The notes under the pieces are model-generated. The model worked only from the letters and a program-made list of their open reading frames with translations, had not been told where the DNA came from and ran no database searches. The translations under genes and the position numbers were made by a program. From Aequorivita sp. (lineage in GTDB: Bacteria; Bacteroidota; Bacteroidia; Flavobacteriales; Flavobacteriaceae): a stretch of DNA of 64,000 nt. Of this stretch, positions 45,113-54,730 are shown piece after piece. How positions within the stretch are numbered: position 1 is the first letter of the stretch; every line of letters starts with the position of its first letter. The DNA is taken from positions 186,001 to 250,000 of the forward strand of contig JAGXGE010000015.1 of assembly GCA_024637015.1 (NCBI GenBank), given 5' to 3'.

Positions 45113-45260
45113 TAGTATTGAGTATTGAGTAGTTAGTATTGAGTGTTTTCAACTCCTAATGAGGTCTCTCCCGAAGCCTCGGGAGCGCTCGACCAGACAT
45201 TCATGTCTTAATGCTTAAAGCTTACAGCTTACAGCCTAAAGCCTAAAGCATAAAGCTTTA
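45113..45260. repeat. Low-complexity word array 4 (AGTATTG, GCTTACA, GCCTAAA words)
   Basis: AGTATTGAGTATTGAGTAGTTAGTATTGAG at the left and GCTTAAAGCTTACAGCTTACAGCCTAAAGCCTAAAGCATAAAGC at 45212-45257. The GCCTAAA word is that of array 1. Between them is a CCCGAAGCCTCGGG stem. Confidence 0.7.
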
Positions 45261-45301
45261 AAAAAAAAGACCCGCTCCACGTTTTCGACGACCGTTGGAG
45301 C
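45258..45301 (-). terminator. Possible minus-strand terminator or leader hairpin
   Basis: GCTCCAACG and CGTGGAGC arms with GGGTC before a run of nine T (minus-strand sense). In the plus direction the same hairpin would lie in the leader of the SusC gene. The 5-nt gap before the T-run makes the terminator reading uncertain. Confidence 0.35.
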
Positions 45302-45349
45302 AGGCCAGTAGTTTAAAAAAGATATTAACCCTTAAACCAATGCAAAATT

Positions 45350-48349
45350 ATGAAAAATAATTACAGGTATAGGCTTGCACTTGCAAGTATTTTTGCCCTC
45401 TTCTTCACTTACAACTCCCCACTTTTTTCTCAGAACCTTCCACTAAAAACCATTAGTGGAATCATTACCGATGCCGAAGGTCCGCTCAGCGGAGTCAATG
45501 TATTGGTAAAAAACACCGCCCGTGGGAGCATCAGCGATCTGGAAGGCAGGTATGCCCTAACCGCCACTGCCAAGGATACACTTGTATTCACCTATTTGGG
45601 GTATAAGTCCCAAGAAGTGGTTGTGGGCAGTAGCAGTATTATGAATGTTGTTATGCAGGTTGATGCCACTGCCTTGGATCAAGTGGTTATTAATGCGGGG
45701 TATTATAAGGTTACTGAAAAAGAAAAAACAGGAAGTATCTCCCGTATTACAGCTGAAGATATTGAGGAACAAATAGTAATGAATCCTGTTGCTGCACTAC
45801 AAGGGAGGGTTTCAGGTTTACATATTATCCAAAACTCGGGGATTGCAGGAAGTGGCTTTATGGTCCAATTGCGTGGCAAGAACAGTTTAACGGCTGGTAA
45901 CCAACCATTATATGTTATTGATGGCATTCCTTTTAGTTCCGATGGAATGGGCACCCGTAACGTTTCCGGTACTATCCTGCCCGGCGCAGACTATAGCCCT
46001 TTTAGTTTTTTAAGTCCTTCCGATATTGAGAGTATTGAGGTGCTGAAGGATGCCGATGCCACGGCCATTTATGGCTCCCGTGGTGCCAATGGGGTTATTT
46101 TGATAACCACCAAAAGGGAGCAGAGGGGAAGCACTACATATTCCATTACCGCAAAGAGTAGCCTCGGGCAAACCGCAAAAAAACAAAAACTACTGAATAC
46201 AGAACAATATCTGCAGCTACGGGAGCAGGCTTTTGGCAATGATGGCTTCACTGAGTATCCTCCTTATGCGTACGATATTAACGGCACCTGGGACCGAAAC
46301 CGTTATTCCGATTGGCAGGAGGAACTATTGGGTGGGACGGCCTATATACGGGAATATCAGGCCTCGGTGGCCGGGGGCAGCAATTCCACTTCCTTTTTTT
46401 TCAGTGGTGGTTACCATAATCAGACTACAGTATTTCCCACCGACGACCGTTACCAACGCGCCAATGGCCTTGCCAAGCTTTCCCACAGTTTGCCCAACGA
46501 TAGCTTTAAGATAACCCTGTCCACAGCCTATGCCCATGAAAACAATCAGCTCCCGAGTTCCGATTTAAGCTATCAGGCTTTGATCTTACCCCCAAATGCA
46601 CCCCAATTATACAATGAGGACGAAACCCTCAATTGGGAGGACGGAACCTTTAACAATCCGTTGGCTTCCCTTCAAGGTGAGTTGTTGTCCAAACGAAACA
46701 GCCTGCTTGTAAATGGTTTATTGGAAATCAAGCTGCTGAACAATCTCACGCTACGCACCACCTTGGGGTATCAGGATACCAAACTATCTGAATATCGTAC
46801 AAGTCCCCACACCATTTATCCGCCACAGTATGGTTTTGACAGTAGTTTTTCTGGCATCTATACTAACGACGGAACCCGAAATTCGTGGATGGTGGAACCT
46901 CAATTGAATTATAACTATAGCCTTGGGGACCACAAGCTGGATGTATTGTTGGGCTATTCCGCACAAAACGAAACATCAAGCGTCTTTTCCCAATACGCAG
47001 AAGGTTTTGCCACGAACTCCCAAATTAGGAACCTAGCGGCGGCCAATTATATCAGGGTGATGAACGATGCCGAACAGGTATATAAGTATCAGGCGCTATT
47101 CGGAAGGGTAAACTATACTTTTATGGATCGGTATATCATCAACCTAACGGGGAGGAGGGATGGCTCCAGTCGCTTTGGCCCCAACAACCGTTTTGCCAAT
47201 TTCGGGGCGGTGGGTGGCGCCTGGTTGTTTTCAGAAGAAGCGGGAGTTGAGAATGCCCTACCCTTTCTTTCTCATGGAAAGCTTCGCGGTAGTTATGGCA
47301 GTACTGGCAACGACCAGATTGGCGACTACCGCTATTTAAACTCCTATGGCAGCACTGGTATATCTTTTAATGGAACTATTGGGCTCTACCCCACCGCCCT
47401 CTACAACCCCAATTTTGGGTGGGAGGAAAACCGAAAGGCTGAGCTGGCGCTAGAACTGGGCTTGTTTAATAACAGGATTACAACCAACATCAACTATTAC
47501 AGAAACCGTTCCTCCAACCAACTAGTAGAAATTCCCCTTCCAGGCACCACAGGCTTTCCTAGTATTTTGGGCAACCTCGGCGCCCTAGTGGAAAACAGGG
47601 GCTGGGAGTTTGAGCTGAATACCGTAAATATCAATCGAGGTAACTGGAAATGGAACACCTCCTTCAACTTTAGCCTCCCACGAAACGAACTACTTGAGTT
47701 CCCCAATCTGGCAAGTAGCACCTATGCCAACAGTTACGTAATTGGGGAGCCAATTACCATTGTAAGGGTGTTGCATTTTACGGGAGTTGATTCCGAAACG
47801 GGCGTCTATACATTTGAGGACTATAATGGCGACGGGCAGATAAGCGCCCCCGAGGATAGGAAGGCCATTATAGATACCGCTCCCGAATGGTACGGCGGGT
47901 TGTCTAATACTTTTGCCTATGAAAATCTGGAGCTGGATATCTTCTTCCAGTTTAGCAAGCAAATGGCACAGAATATAAACCGTTGGGGTATCACCCCCGG
48001 CGCCATGGCTAACCAGCCTGTTGAAGTATTAGATGCCTGGACTGCTCCTGGCGACCAAACAGATACCCAAGGCTATACCGCAGGCGGAAGCTATGAGCGC
48101 TCAGTAGCCGCCTATAATTTGGGGCAAAGTGATGCCGCTTTCAGTGATGCCACCTATTTACGGCTAAAGAATATCTCGCTTTCCTATAACATTCCAAATT
48201 TTCTCCACAGCACATCAAATGCTAAGGTATTTATCCAGGGACAAAACCTATACACCCTTACGGAATATAAAGGGCAAGACCCTGAACAGACGCAGGGTTT
48301 TATTCCTGCCCTACGATGGTTGGGTGCAGGACTTACATTAACCTTTTAA
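45350..48349 (+). CDS. SusC/RagA-family TonB-linked outer-membrane transporter
   Basis: A 999-aa outer-membrane barrel that imports oligomers with energy from TonB. It has a signal peptide, a carboxypeptidase-regulatory-like domain at about residues 35-110 (TISGIITDAEGPLSGVNVLVKNTARGSISDLEGRY), then the plug domain (ALQGRVSGLHIIQNSG...LYVIDGIPF...IESIEVLKDADATAIYGSRGANGVILITTK). The barrel runs to the terminal aromatic strand LGAGLTLTF. It is first in a three-gene operon with SusD and a prolyl oligopeptidase-type peptidase, so the imported ligand is likely peptide rather than glycan. Confidence 0.95.
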   Translation: MKNNYRYRLALASIFALFFTYNSPLFSQNLPLKTISGIITDAEGPLSGVNVLVKNTARGSISDLEGRYALTATAKDTLVFTYLGYKSQEVVVGSSSIMNVVMQVDATALDQVVINAGYYKVTEKEKTGSISRITAEDIEEQIVMNPVAALQGRVSGLHIIQNSGIAGSGFMVQLRGKNSLTAGNQPLYVIDGIPFSSDGMGTRNVSGTILPGADYSPFSFLSPSDIESIEVLKDADATAIYGSRGANGVILITTKREQRGSTTYSITAKSSLGQTAKKQKLLNTEQYLQLREQAFGNDGFTEYPPYAYDINGTWDRNRYSDWQEELLGGTAYIREYQASVAGGSNSTSFFFSGGYHNQTTVFPTDDRYQRANGLAKLSHSLPNDSFKITLSTAYAHENNQLPSSDLSYQALILPPNAPQLYNEDETLNWEDGTFNNPLASLQGELLSKRNSLLVNGLLEIKLLNNLTLRTTLGYQDTKLSEYRTSPHTIYPPQYGFDSSFSGIYTNDGTRNSWMVEPQLNYNYSLGDHKLDVLLGYSAQNETSSVFSQYAEGFATNSQIRNLAAANYIRVMNDAEQVYKYQALFGRVNYTFMDRYIINLTGRRDGSSRFGPNNRFANFGAVGGAWLFSEEAGVENALPFLSHGKLRGSYGSTGNDQIGDYRYLNSYGSTGISFNGTIGLYPTALYNPNFGWEENRKAELALELGLFNNRITTNINYYRNRSSNQLVEIPLPGTTGFPSILGNLGALVENRGWEFELNTVNINRGNWKWNTSFNFSLPRNELLEFPNLASSTYANSYVIGEPITIVRVLHFTGVDSETGVYTFEDYNGDGQISAPEDRKAIIDTAPEWYGGLSNTFAYENLELDIFFQFSKQMAQNINRWGITPGAMANQPVEVLDAWTAPGDQTDTQGYTAGGSYERSVAAYNLGQSDAAFSDATYLRLKNISLSYNIPNFLHSTSNAKVFIQGQNLYTLTEYKGQDPEQTQGFIPALRWLGAGLTLTF

Positions 48350-48359
48350 TGCTTAAACT

Positions 48360-49769
48360 ATGAAAAATTCTATACAGAAATACAATTACCGCTCCCTCAT
48401 GCTATTACTACGGCTAATGCTCTTGGTGCTATTGGGAGTGCTACTCTCCAGTTGCGAAAAGGCACTGGAACCGGATTATCCAGATTTTTTGCTCTCGGAA
48501 GAGGCTCTATTTGAAAACGGAACTACGGTTAACGCCGCCCTTGCCAATATATATAACGGTCTTCGGGATATTAGTCCCGTTAGTGGGGGTGTTGACGGAA
48601 CGGGTATACTCCTGGGGCTCTATGCGGATGAACTGGACTATTATCGGGAAAATGCCCCGGTTGACAATGCCTTTTATAATCATACGATACTTCCTAACAA
48701 TACTGCGGTGGGCAATTTTTGGAACAACAGCTATTCCCTTATATACAGTGCCAATAAAATTGTGGAAGGACTTGAAGATGCCCCCTTGGAGGAGGAAGAG
48801 CGGAATGGCTTTATGGGGGAAGCACTTTTCCTTCGGGCTTACCTCCACTTTTACCTTGCCCAATTGTTTGGGGACATACCCTATATACAAAGTACCGATT
48901 ATTCCGAAAATGCTTCGGTTTCGCGTATGCCCCTAACGCAGGTATACCAAATTGTGGAAGAGGATCTACTCTCTGCCAAGAACCTGTTGCCAGCTATGGA
49001 AACCAGTGGCGAAAGGCTTAGGGTTTCCAATGGCGTGGCCAGTGCGATGCTCTCACGATTATACTTAGTTACACAGCAATGGGAAAAGGCAATTAGTGAA
49101 AGTACAGCAGTCATTACGGAGGGGACATATACTTGGCAACCCGATTTAAATTTGGTCTTTCTAAAAGAGAGCCCCTCCACTATTTGGCAATTAAAACCCG
49201 AATTTGAGGGTTCGGGAACCAAGGAAGGGGAAACTTTAGTATTTGACTTTGGGCCGCCTTCCCTCTATGCACTTTCAGATAGTTTTATCGAAGGCTTTGA
49301 AACAGGAGACCTACGAAAGGAAGCTTGGACCCGAGAGCTATCGGACGGAGTACAAAGTTGGTACCACCCCTATAAATACAGGCAAAATTATTATGACGGT
49401 AGTAGTTCCGAATATTCCATTCTCTTCCGTTTGGCGGAACAATACCTCATCCGAGCGGAGGCATCCCTGCAAATGGGAAATTTACAGGAAGCAAAGGACG
49501 ACATAAATGGAATTAGACTTCGCGCAGGACTAACGCCCACCCTTGCCAGCAACCCAGAAGAAATCATAGATGAGTTGCAAAACCAATGGCGTTATGAATA
49601 TTTTACCGAGCAGGGCCACCGTTGGTTTTACCTAAAAAGATCGGGGACCGCCGATGAGGTATTGGGGCCCGTTAAATCGGGTTGGAAAGCCACCGATGTG
49701 CTTTTCCCGTTGCCGGCAAACGAACTCATACTAAACCCAAACCTCAACCCACAAAACCCAGGATATTAA
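48360..49769 (+). CDS. SusD/RagB-family nutrient-binding outer-membrane lipoprotein
   Basis: A surface lipoprotein forming the lid of the SusC channel. Of its 469 aa, the signal peptide ends LLSSC (Cys about residue 32). The SusD_RagB N-terminal TPR-like region includes FMGEALFLRAYLHFYLAQLFGDIPYI, and the C-terminal block is LFRLAEQYLIRAEASLQMGNLQEAKDDINGIRLRAGL...RWFYLKR. Ten bases follow SusC; the stop codon shares a base with the start of the peptidase gene (TAATG). Complete. Confidence 0.95.
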   Translation: MKNSIQKYNYRSLMLLLRLMLLVLLGVLLSSCEKALEPDYPDFLLSEEALFENGTTVNAALANIYNGLRDISPVSGGVDGTGILLGLYADELDYYRENAPVDNAFYNHTILPNNTAVGNFWNNSYSLIYSANKIVEGLEDAPLEEEERNGFMGEALFLRAYLHFYLAQLFGDIPYIQSTDYSENASVSRMPLTQVYQIVEEDLLSAKNLLPAMETSGERLRVSNGVASAMLSRLYLVTQQWEKAISESTAVITEGTYTWQPDLNLVFLKESPSTIWQLKPEFEGSGTKEGETLVFDFGPPSLYALSDSFIEGFETGDLRKEAWTRELSDGVQSWYHPYKYRQNYYDGSSSEYSILFRLAEQYLIRAEASLQMGNLQEAKDDINGIRLRAGLTPTLASNPEEIIDELQNQWRYEYFTEQGHRWFYLKRSGTADEVLGPVKSGWKATDVLFPLPANELILNPNLNPQNPGY

Positions 49770-52372
49770 TGAAACAAAATATTAAATTAAATGAACAGTC
49801 AATTAGCCACCTCCTCATACTTTTTTTCATGTTTGTTTTGGCCTCCTGCCCCATTTTGGGGCAGCAAGGGCCAGCAAAATCACTATTGCAACCAAATGAT
49901 TACGATATGTGGCACCACTTGAGAATCACCCAAATTTCTGGGGATGGTCTATGGACTTCCTATAAAATGGACTATGAAATTGAAGCAGACACCTTATTTG
50001 TTTTAAGCTATGACGGCAAGACGGAATATCAGTTTCCCAATGCCCACAGCGGCCAATTCCAACCCAATAAAAAAACGGAATTTTTTGCCTTTAAGGATGA
50101 TCAAAAAGGAATAGGCGTCCTCAATCTATCCAAAGGCGAGACGGTATGGGAAGCGGAAGCGGACCGCTTTGAGTTTGATAGTCAGGGGAACTTTCTTGCA
50201 CTTTATAATCCTCAGTCAAACGAGGGATTTTTGAAATTATGGGATCTGGAAAGGGATCAGACCACCGAATTAAAAGGAATTCAAAATTTTAAATTTGGTC
50301 CTTTGGGAAAAAGAGTCGTTGTAATAAGCAAGGATTCTACTGAAACGACGGTATCACTACTGCGACTAAAGGACATGCTACAGTCTGTTATCATAAAAAC
50401 CAAAAATTCAGAATTCATATACCCCACGTGGAACGATACAGGCGATGGCTTGGTTTTTATGGAAAGCACTCCAAATTCGGGACAGCGGCTCTATTATTTT
50501 GAGGATAAAAAAACACCGATGCTCAGGGAATTGGACGAAATTGATTTAAGAACGCTCGAAAGTTTTGCTATAAGCAAAATTCCACTTTCCTTTTCCAGGG
50601 ATGGGGAAAGGATATTCTTTTGGACCCATAGCCCAGACAATGATTCACTTAACAAAGAGAAAGACAGTGTAAACGTGCAGGTTTGGAAGGGCACAGACAA
50701 ATGGATATACCCTAGGCAGCAGGTGGATTGGGAATTCAACCATGCCGATAAACTGGCGGTATGGTGGCCCAAAACAAAAAAAATAGTTCAGATAGGTACG
50801 GAGGAAAGACCCGAGGTAATTCTTGTCGGGGATGAAAAGTATGCACTTACTTATAATGTTTTGACGTACGAACCGCAATTCAGACAAGCCCCGCGAACAG
50901 ATTTTTATATTACCGATTTGGATACAGGGGAAACATCCTTATTTGCCAAGGAATTGGAAACAGCCTTGGGCTACCTTAGCATTGATCCCAACGGAAAATA
51001 CATTGCATATTTCCTTGAAGGAACATGGTGGTTATATGATATTGAAAACAAAAAGCATTTAAATAGTACCGGACAAACCCCAAACTCCTTTACTTATAAA
51101 TTTCCACCGCATACTTTAGATAGCACTCCTTATGGAAACATGGGCTGGACCACCAAGGGTGAATTCTTGGTTTATGACGAATTCGATATTTGGAAAATAG
51201 GGGCAGGAACTAAAAACCCAAAACGACTTACAAACGGACGGGAGAGAGATATCCGTTATAGGGAATACAAAGGTCTTTATAATGGTTTCCGTTCCCTTTC
51301 AGATATTTCTCGGGATAAGCCAATTGATCTCGCTAAGCCTATTATCCTATCTACGCAGGATTCCCTCTTCATTCAAGGTTATGCCTTATTGGAGCCGGGT
51401 GGCAAGGTAAAGGACTTATTAAACGAAAACGGAAGAATTACGGAATTGCGAAAGGCAAAATTCACCGATAATTATATTTATGTAAAGCAGAAAAACGATG
51501 CACCTCCTTCACTCTGGAAAAAAGCAGGAAAAGATGCCAAGCTTTTGGTACAATCAAATGAACAACAGCATAGGTTTCTTACTGGCAAAACAGAATTGAT
51601 TTCTTACACAATCGATCAAGGGCAAAAACTGCATGGAATTCTTCACTATCCTGATAATTTTGAAGCCGGAAAACAATACCCTATGATAGTGTATGTTTAC
51701 GAAATGATAGGTTATAAATACCAAAAATATAATAATCCAAGTTACTATAATGGCACTGGTTATAACTACAGGAATTTTACGGCGTCGGGGTATTTTGTTC
51801 TGGAACCGGATATTTTGATCCAAAAGGGCAATCCTGGTGGCTCCGCTACCGATTGTGTAGCAAGGGCAGTTAATAAAGTTTTGGAAAAGGGGTACATAGA
51901 TAAAGACGCCATGGGACTGATTGGTCATTCCTTTGGAGGCTATGAGAGCGCTTTTATTATCTCACAGACCAATATATTTGCTGCAGCCGTAGTGGGCTCA
52001 GGTATTTTTGATCTTACAGCATCCTATCATAACATTAATAAAGATACCGGCAGGCCGGAGCATTGGCATTATGAGGACCATCAGTGGCAGATGGGCAAAA
52101 GTTTTTATGAGGGCAAGGAACTGTACAAGCGAAACTCCCCAGTGGAGTTTGCCCAGAACATAAAGACCCCAACCTTAATATGGACTGGAAACAAGGATTA
52201 TCAGGTAAATTGGCATCAAAGTGAGGCCATGTATCTAGCCTTGCGTCGTTTACATGTGGAAGTGGAATTACGAATTTATGAAAACGAAAGCCATTCCCTT
52301 GCAATACAAAAAAACCAAAAAGATCTTACAAAAAGAATTCAAGATTGGTTCAATAAATATTTAAAAAAGTAA
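49769..52372 (+). CDS. S9 prolyl oligopeptidase-family peptidase
   Basis: An 867-aa secreted or periplasmic serine peptidase. The start is the ATG at 49769 overlapping the SusD stop, because it gives a signal peptide (SHLLILFFMFVLASCPILGQQ); the track's longer frame runs into SusD. The N-terminal two-thirds is a degenerate beta-propeller gate. The C-terminal alpha/beta hydrolase has nucleophile GHSFGGYES, an acid in WTGNKDYQVNW and the His in ENESHSLA. It probably cleaves peptides captured by the SusCD pair. Final gene of the operon, followed by a strong terminator. Confidence 0.9.
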   Translation: MKQNIKLNEQSISHLLILFFMFVLASCPILGQQGPAKSLLQPNDYDMWHHLRITQISGDGLWTSYKMDYEIEADTLFVLSYDGKTEYQFPNAHSGQFQPNKKTEFFAFKDDQKGIGVLNLSKGETVWEAEADRFEFDSQGNFLALYNPQSNEGFLKLWDLERDQTTELKGIQNFKFGPLGKRVVVISKDSTETTVSLLRLKDMLQSVIIKTKNSEFIYPTWNDTGDGLVFMESTPNSGQRLYYFEDKKTPMLRELDEIDLRTLESFAISKIPLSFSRDGERIFFWTHSPDNDSLNKEKDSVNVQVWKGTDKWIYPRQQVDWEFNHADKLAVWWPKTKKIVQIGTEERPEVILVGDEKYALTYNVLTYEPQFRQAPRTDFYITDLDTGETSLFAKELETALGYLSIDPNGKYIAYFLEGTWWLYDIENKKHLNSTGQTPNSFTYKFPPHTLDSTPYGNMGWTTKGEFLVYDEFDIWKIGAGTKNPKRLTNGRERDIRYREYKGLYNGFRSLSDISRDKPIDLAKPIILSTQDSLFIQGYALLEPGGKVKDLLNENGRITELRKAKFTDNYIYVKQKNDAPPSLWKKAGKDAKLLVQSNEQQHRFLTGKTELISYTIDQGQKLHGILHYPDNFEAGKQYPMIVYVYEMIGYKYQKYNNPSYYNGTGYNYRNFTASGYFVLEPDILIQKGNPGGSATDCVARAVNKVLEKGYIDKDAMGLIGHSFGGYESAFIISQTNIFAAAVVGSGIFDLTASYHNINKDTGRPEHWHYEDHQWQMGKSFYEGKELYKRNSPVEFAQNIKTPTLIWTGNKDYQVNWHQSEAMYLALRRLHVEVELRIYENESHSLAIQKNQKDLTKRIQDWFNKYLKK

Positions 52373-52398
52373 TATAAATTAATAATTACAAATTGAAA

Positions 52399-52427
52399 GA
52401 TGCCCCAAATGGGGCATCTTTTTTTTT
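52399..52427 (+). terminator. Rho-independent terminator after SusCD-peptidase operon
   Basis: GATGCCCC-AAAT-GGGGCATC, a perfect 8-bp stem, followed by nine T. Confidence 0.92.
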
Positions 52428-52434
52428 AAGGCAA

Positions 52435-52698
52435 TCAAGGTTGCCAGTTCATAAATAAAGGTAAGGAACAACTCGTTGGTCCATTCTTACCAAAAACAAT
52501 TCTACCTGTGTTGTCTGTACAAGTTGCGGTACTTGACAGATCACATTTCCCGTGGGGAACGCAGACACCGTTTTGGTAAATGTAACCCTGCACAAGGGCC
52601 ATTTCTTCCTTACCATCATCCTGTGAGGCAAAAGCTGCCGCAATAGCAAGCATAAAGGCCGCCACAGGTAACAAAAACTTGAATTTTAAATTTCTCAT
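52435..52698 (-). CDS. DUF6520-like small secreted protein, 87 aa
   Basis: A signal peptide (LKFKFLLPVAAFMLAIAAAFASQ) is followed by a ~60-residue Cys-containing domain: VQGYIYQNGVCVPHGKCDLSSTATCTDNTGRIVFGKNGPTSC. The G-Y-I-x(n)-C-x-P-H-G-x-C pattern fits the DUF6520 family of Bacteroidota, which commonly sits beside MauE-like genes. It is 86 bases upstream of the MauE-like gene in map order but both are on the minus strand, with this gene downstream. Function unknown. Confidence 0.8.
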   Translation of the reverse strand: MRNLKFKFLLPVAAFMLAIAAAFASQDDGKEEMALVQGYIYQNGVCVPHGKCDLSSTATCTDNTGRIVFGKNGPTSCSLPLFMNWQP

Positions 52699-52784
52699 GA
52701 TTTCTAAAATTTAAATTTATAAATATGACCTACTCTCTTCTACAGGTTTTCGGTCTCATCCCTGTTCTTGCAAGAAAAAATCTT

Positions 52785-54275
52785 CTAATAAAAATGGCTA
52801 TTAACTATTTTATAGGCTACTAAGTAATTCCCTTGGAGCGCATATAGCATCCTGTTTTTTATAATAAACTCCCGCGCCTTACTTTTTTCGTGTTTATATA
52901 AATAGAAGCTAAACCGATAGCTTTGGTCGCTAAGGTCATATACGTCTATTAGGTTAGCTTCCTCCATCATATTTTCAGGTTCAAGTTTTCCAAGTCGCGG
53001 GGAATCTATCAATAAGAGCTCTTGTGTAGTAGCACTATTTTTATTTACCAAAACGGTATTGCCGCCAAGTTTTCTTTGGTCTTTGGTATTGTTTTCTGCT
53101 ATATGGAGTTGGGCCTTACTAACAGTATCAATAGTTCTTCCCCGAAACTCCAATTCCAAATTTTGTTTTGAAACTATATACTGGTTTCTGTAGTAATAGG
53201 TAAAAATTAATTTATCGAGGCTGGAATTATAAATTAACCTTCCATCTGTATCAAACACACCATCAAACTGTTTTTCCAAAAGTTCCTCACTGAATATCCC
53301 TTTTAGGGAATCTTCAATGTCAATAGTCCCAATTATATTTTCACGGTTAACGCCGCTACTGGATTGAACGGCCAACTTATGGTTATTGATAGGGTAAGCG
53401 TGGTTAAAATAATAATCTCCCTGCATTTTGGTTGAAGCTTTCCAAACGGTGATATCGCCTTGAAGTATTATGGGCACAGTACCATCGGTAACATAAAATT
53501 TTGGAGGTACCACCCACACCTTAACGGTACGGTAAGGCAGATCCATTTGGTCCAATTTTATCATTGAGGTTGTGGTGTCCCTAAGACTGCTGTCGATGAC
53601 CGTCATTAATAGTGGAGCCGTACTATTTCCCAAATAGATTTTCCCATTTCCAACCCCTGCAAAATAATAGGAACTGTACTTTAAATCGAAACTGTGGATT
53701 TTTTCTATTGCGTGGGGCATATACCTTCTCTGAAACGCATTATTCCGATGCATCTTCTTCTCCGAAAATGCAAACAGCAAGGCAACAATACTAATCCCAA
53801 TAATGGCAAGGGTGGTGAGCAAAAGCAATTTCTTTTTTGGGTTCCTGTACGCTAAGAAAAAAATAGCCAATGCGGCCAACACGATAAAAACAATATTAAA
53901 GATGAGGTGCTGCGTCCAGCTTAGTTTTTCCAAAACGCCCCCGCAGGAGCAGGGGATAAAGTCGGAGAAATTAAGGATGATATAGATATAGGCCGTAAAC
54001 ATTACCATAAGGGTAAAGGCAGCATGGAGAGCCAAGGTTCTATACTTTGGCACCATCAACAAAAGGGCAATAGCTATTTCTATCCCCGGTACCAGCCAAG
54101 CAATTACCCCAGCATAAGCACTGAGCAGGGGAGATTGTGCCAGTTGGATGGTGAAGGTTTCAAAGTCGAGGAGCTTGCTAGTGGCTGCGTATATAAAAAG
54201 CAATACAAAAGATAATCCAACAGTAGTTATAACTAGAGTTGCCTTTTTTCCTTTTTTAGAACTGTCCCTATGCAT
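52785..54275 (-). CDS. MauE/DoxX-like redox-associated membrane protein with C-terminal periplasmic domain
   Basis: A 496-aa membrane protein. The N-terminal ~150 residues are four spans of the MauE/DoxX type: YAATSKLLDFETFTIQLAQSPLLSAYAGVIAWLVPGIEIAIALLL...FSDFIPCSCGGVLEKLSW, where the CSCGG segment is the likely redox-related site. After a fifth span comes a ~300-residue soluble domain rich in beta structure (IYLGNSTAPLLMTVIDSSL) of unknown role. Upstream of the DUF6520-like gene in the same operon, which it may help oxidise or export (inference). Confidence 0.75.
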   Translation of the reverse strand: MHRDSSKKGKKATLVITTVGLSFVLLFIYAATSKLLDFETFTIQLAQSPLLSAYAGVIAWLVPGIEIAIALLLMVPKYRTLALHAAFTLMVMFTAYIYIILNFSDFIPCSCGGVLEKLSWTQHLIFNIVFIVLAALAIFFLAYRNPKKKLLLLTTLAIIGISIVALLFAFSEKKMHRNNAFQRRYMPHAIEKIHSFDLKYSSYYFAGVGNGKIYLGNSTAPLLMTVIDSSLRDTTTSMIKLDQMDLPYRTVKVWVVPPKFYVTDGTVPIILQGDITVWKASTKMQGDYYFNHAYPINNHKLAVQSSSGVNRENIIGTIDIEDSLKGIFSEELLEKQFDGVFDTDGRLIYNSSLDKLIFTYYYRNQYIVSKQNLELEFRGRTIDTVSKAQLHIAENNTKDQRKLGGNTVLVNKNSATTQELLLIDSPRLGKLEPENMMEEANLIDVYDLSDQSYRFSFYLYKHEKSKAREFIIKNRMLYALQGNYLVAYKIVNSHFY

Positions 54276-54730
54276 ATCATAATTTCAATTACATAAAATT
54301 AATGCACCTCCCTAAGAAGGAAGTAGGGTTGAAGGATACAATGAGTAAGGGTAAAACCTTACTATGAAAAGTAGTAAGTGCTAATTGAAATTTCAAAGAG
54401 TAATTAAGAACTATATAAATTGCTGGCGCGTTCGTCTCGCCCATGGCTGCAAAGCTGTATCCTCCAATAGAAGGTGTATTATATCCGAGCCAAACCGTCA
54501 TTGCAAGCACAGCGCGACAAATCGAAGATTCAACGGAGTTAACCTCATGACCCAAACCGTCATTGCGAGCGCAGCGCGGCAATCCCATGAGGCTACTTGC
54601 CATCATGATTAAAACTACACCACAACAGATTGCTTCAGTCGTAAACTCCTTCGCAATGACGTTAATCAATCATGACCCAAACCGTCATTGCGAGCGCAGC
54701 GCGGGAAATTAGTATCGAGGCCACCGCCCT
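54276..54730. repeat. REP-like repeat cluster, non-coding
   Basis: Three direct copies of CCAAACCGTCATTGCGAGCG CAGCGCGG-type sequence (54490-54520, 54551-54585, 54678-54705) and one inverted copy GATTGCTTCAGTCGTAAACTCCTTCGCAATGACG (54628-54661). The ORFs called here (126, 75 and 73 aa) are translations of these repeats, with telltale VIASAARQS peptides. They are not genes. Confidence 0.8.
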
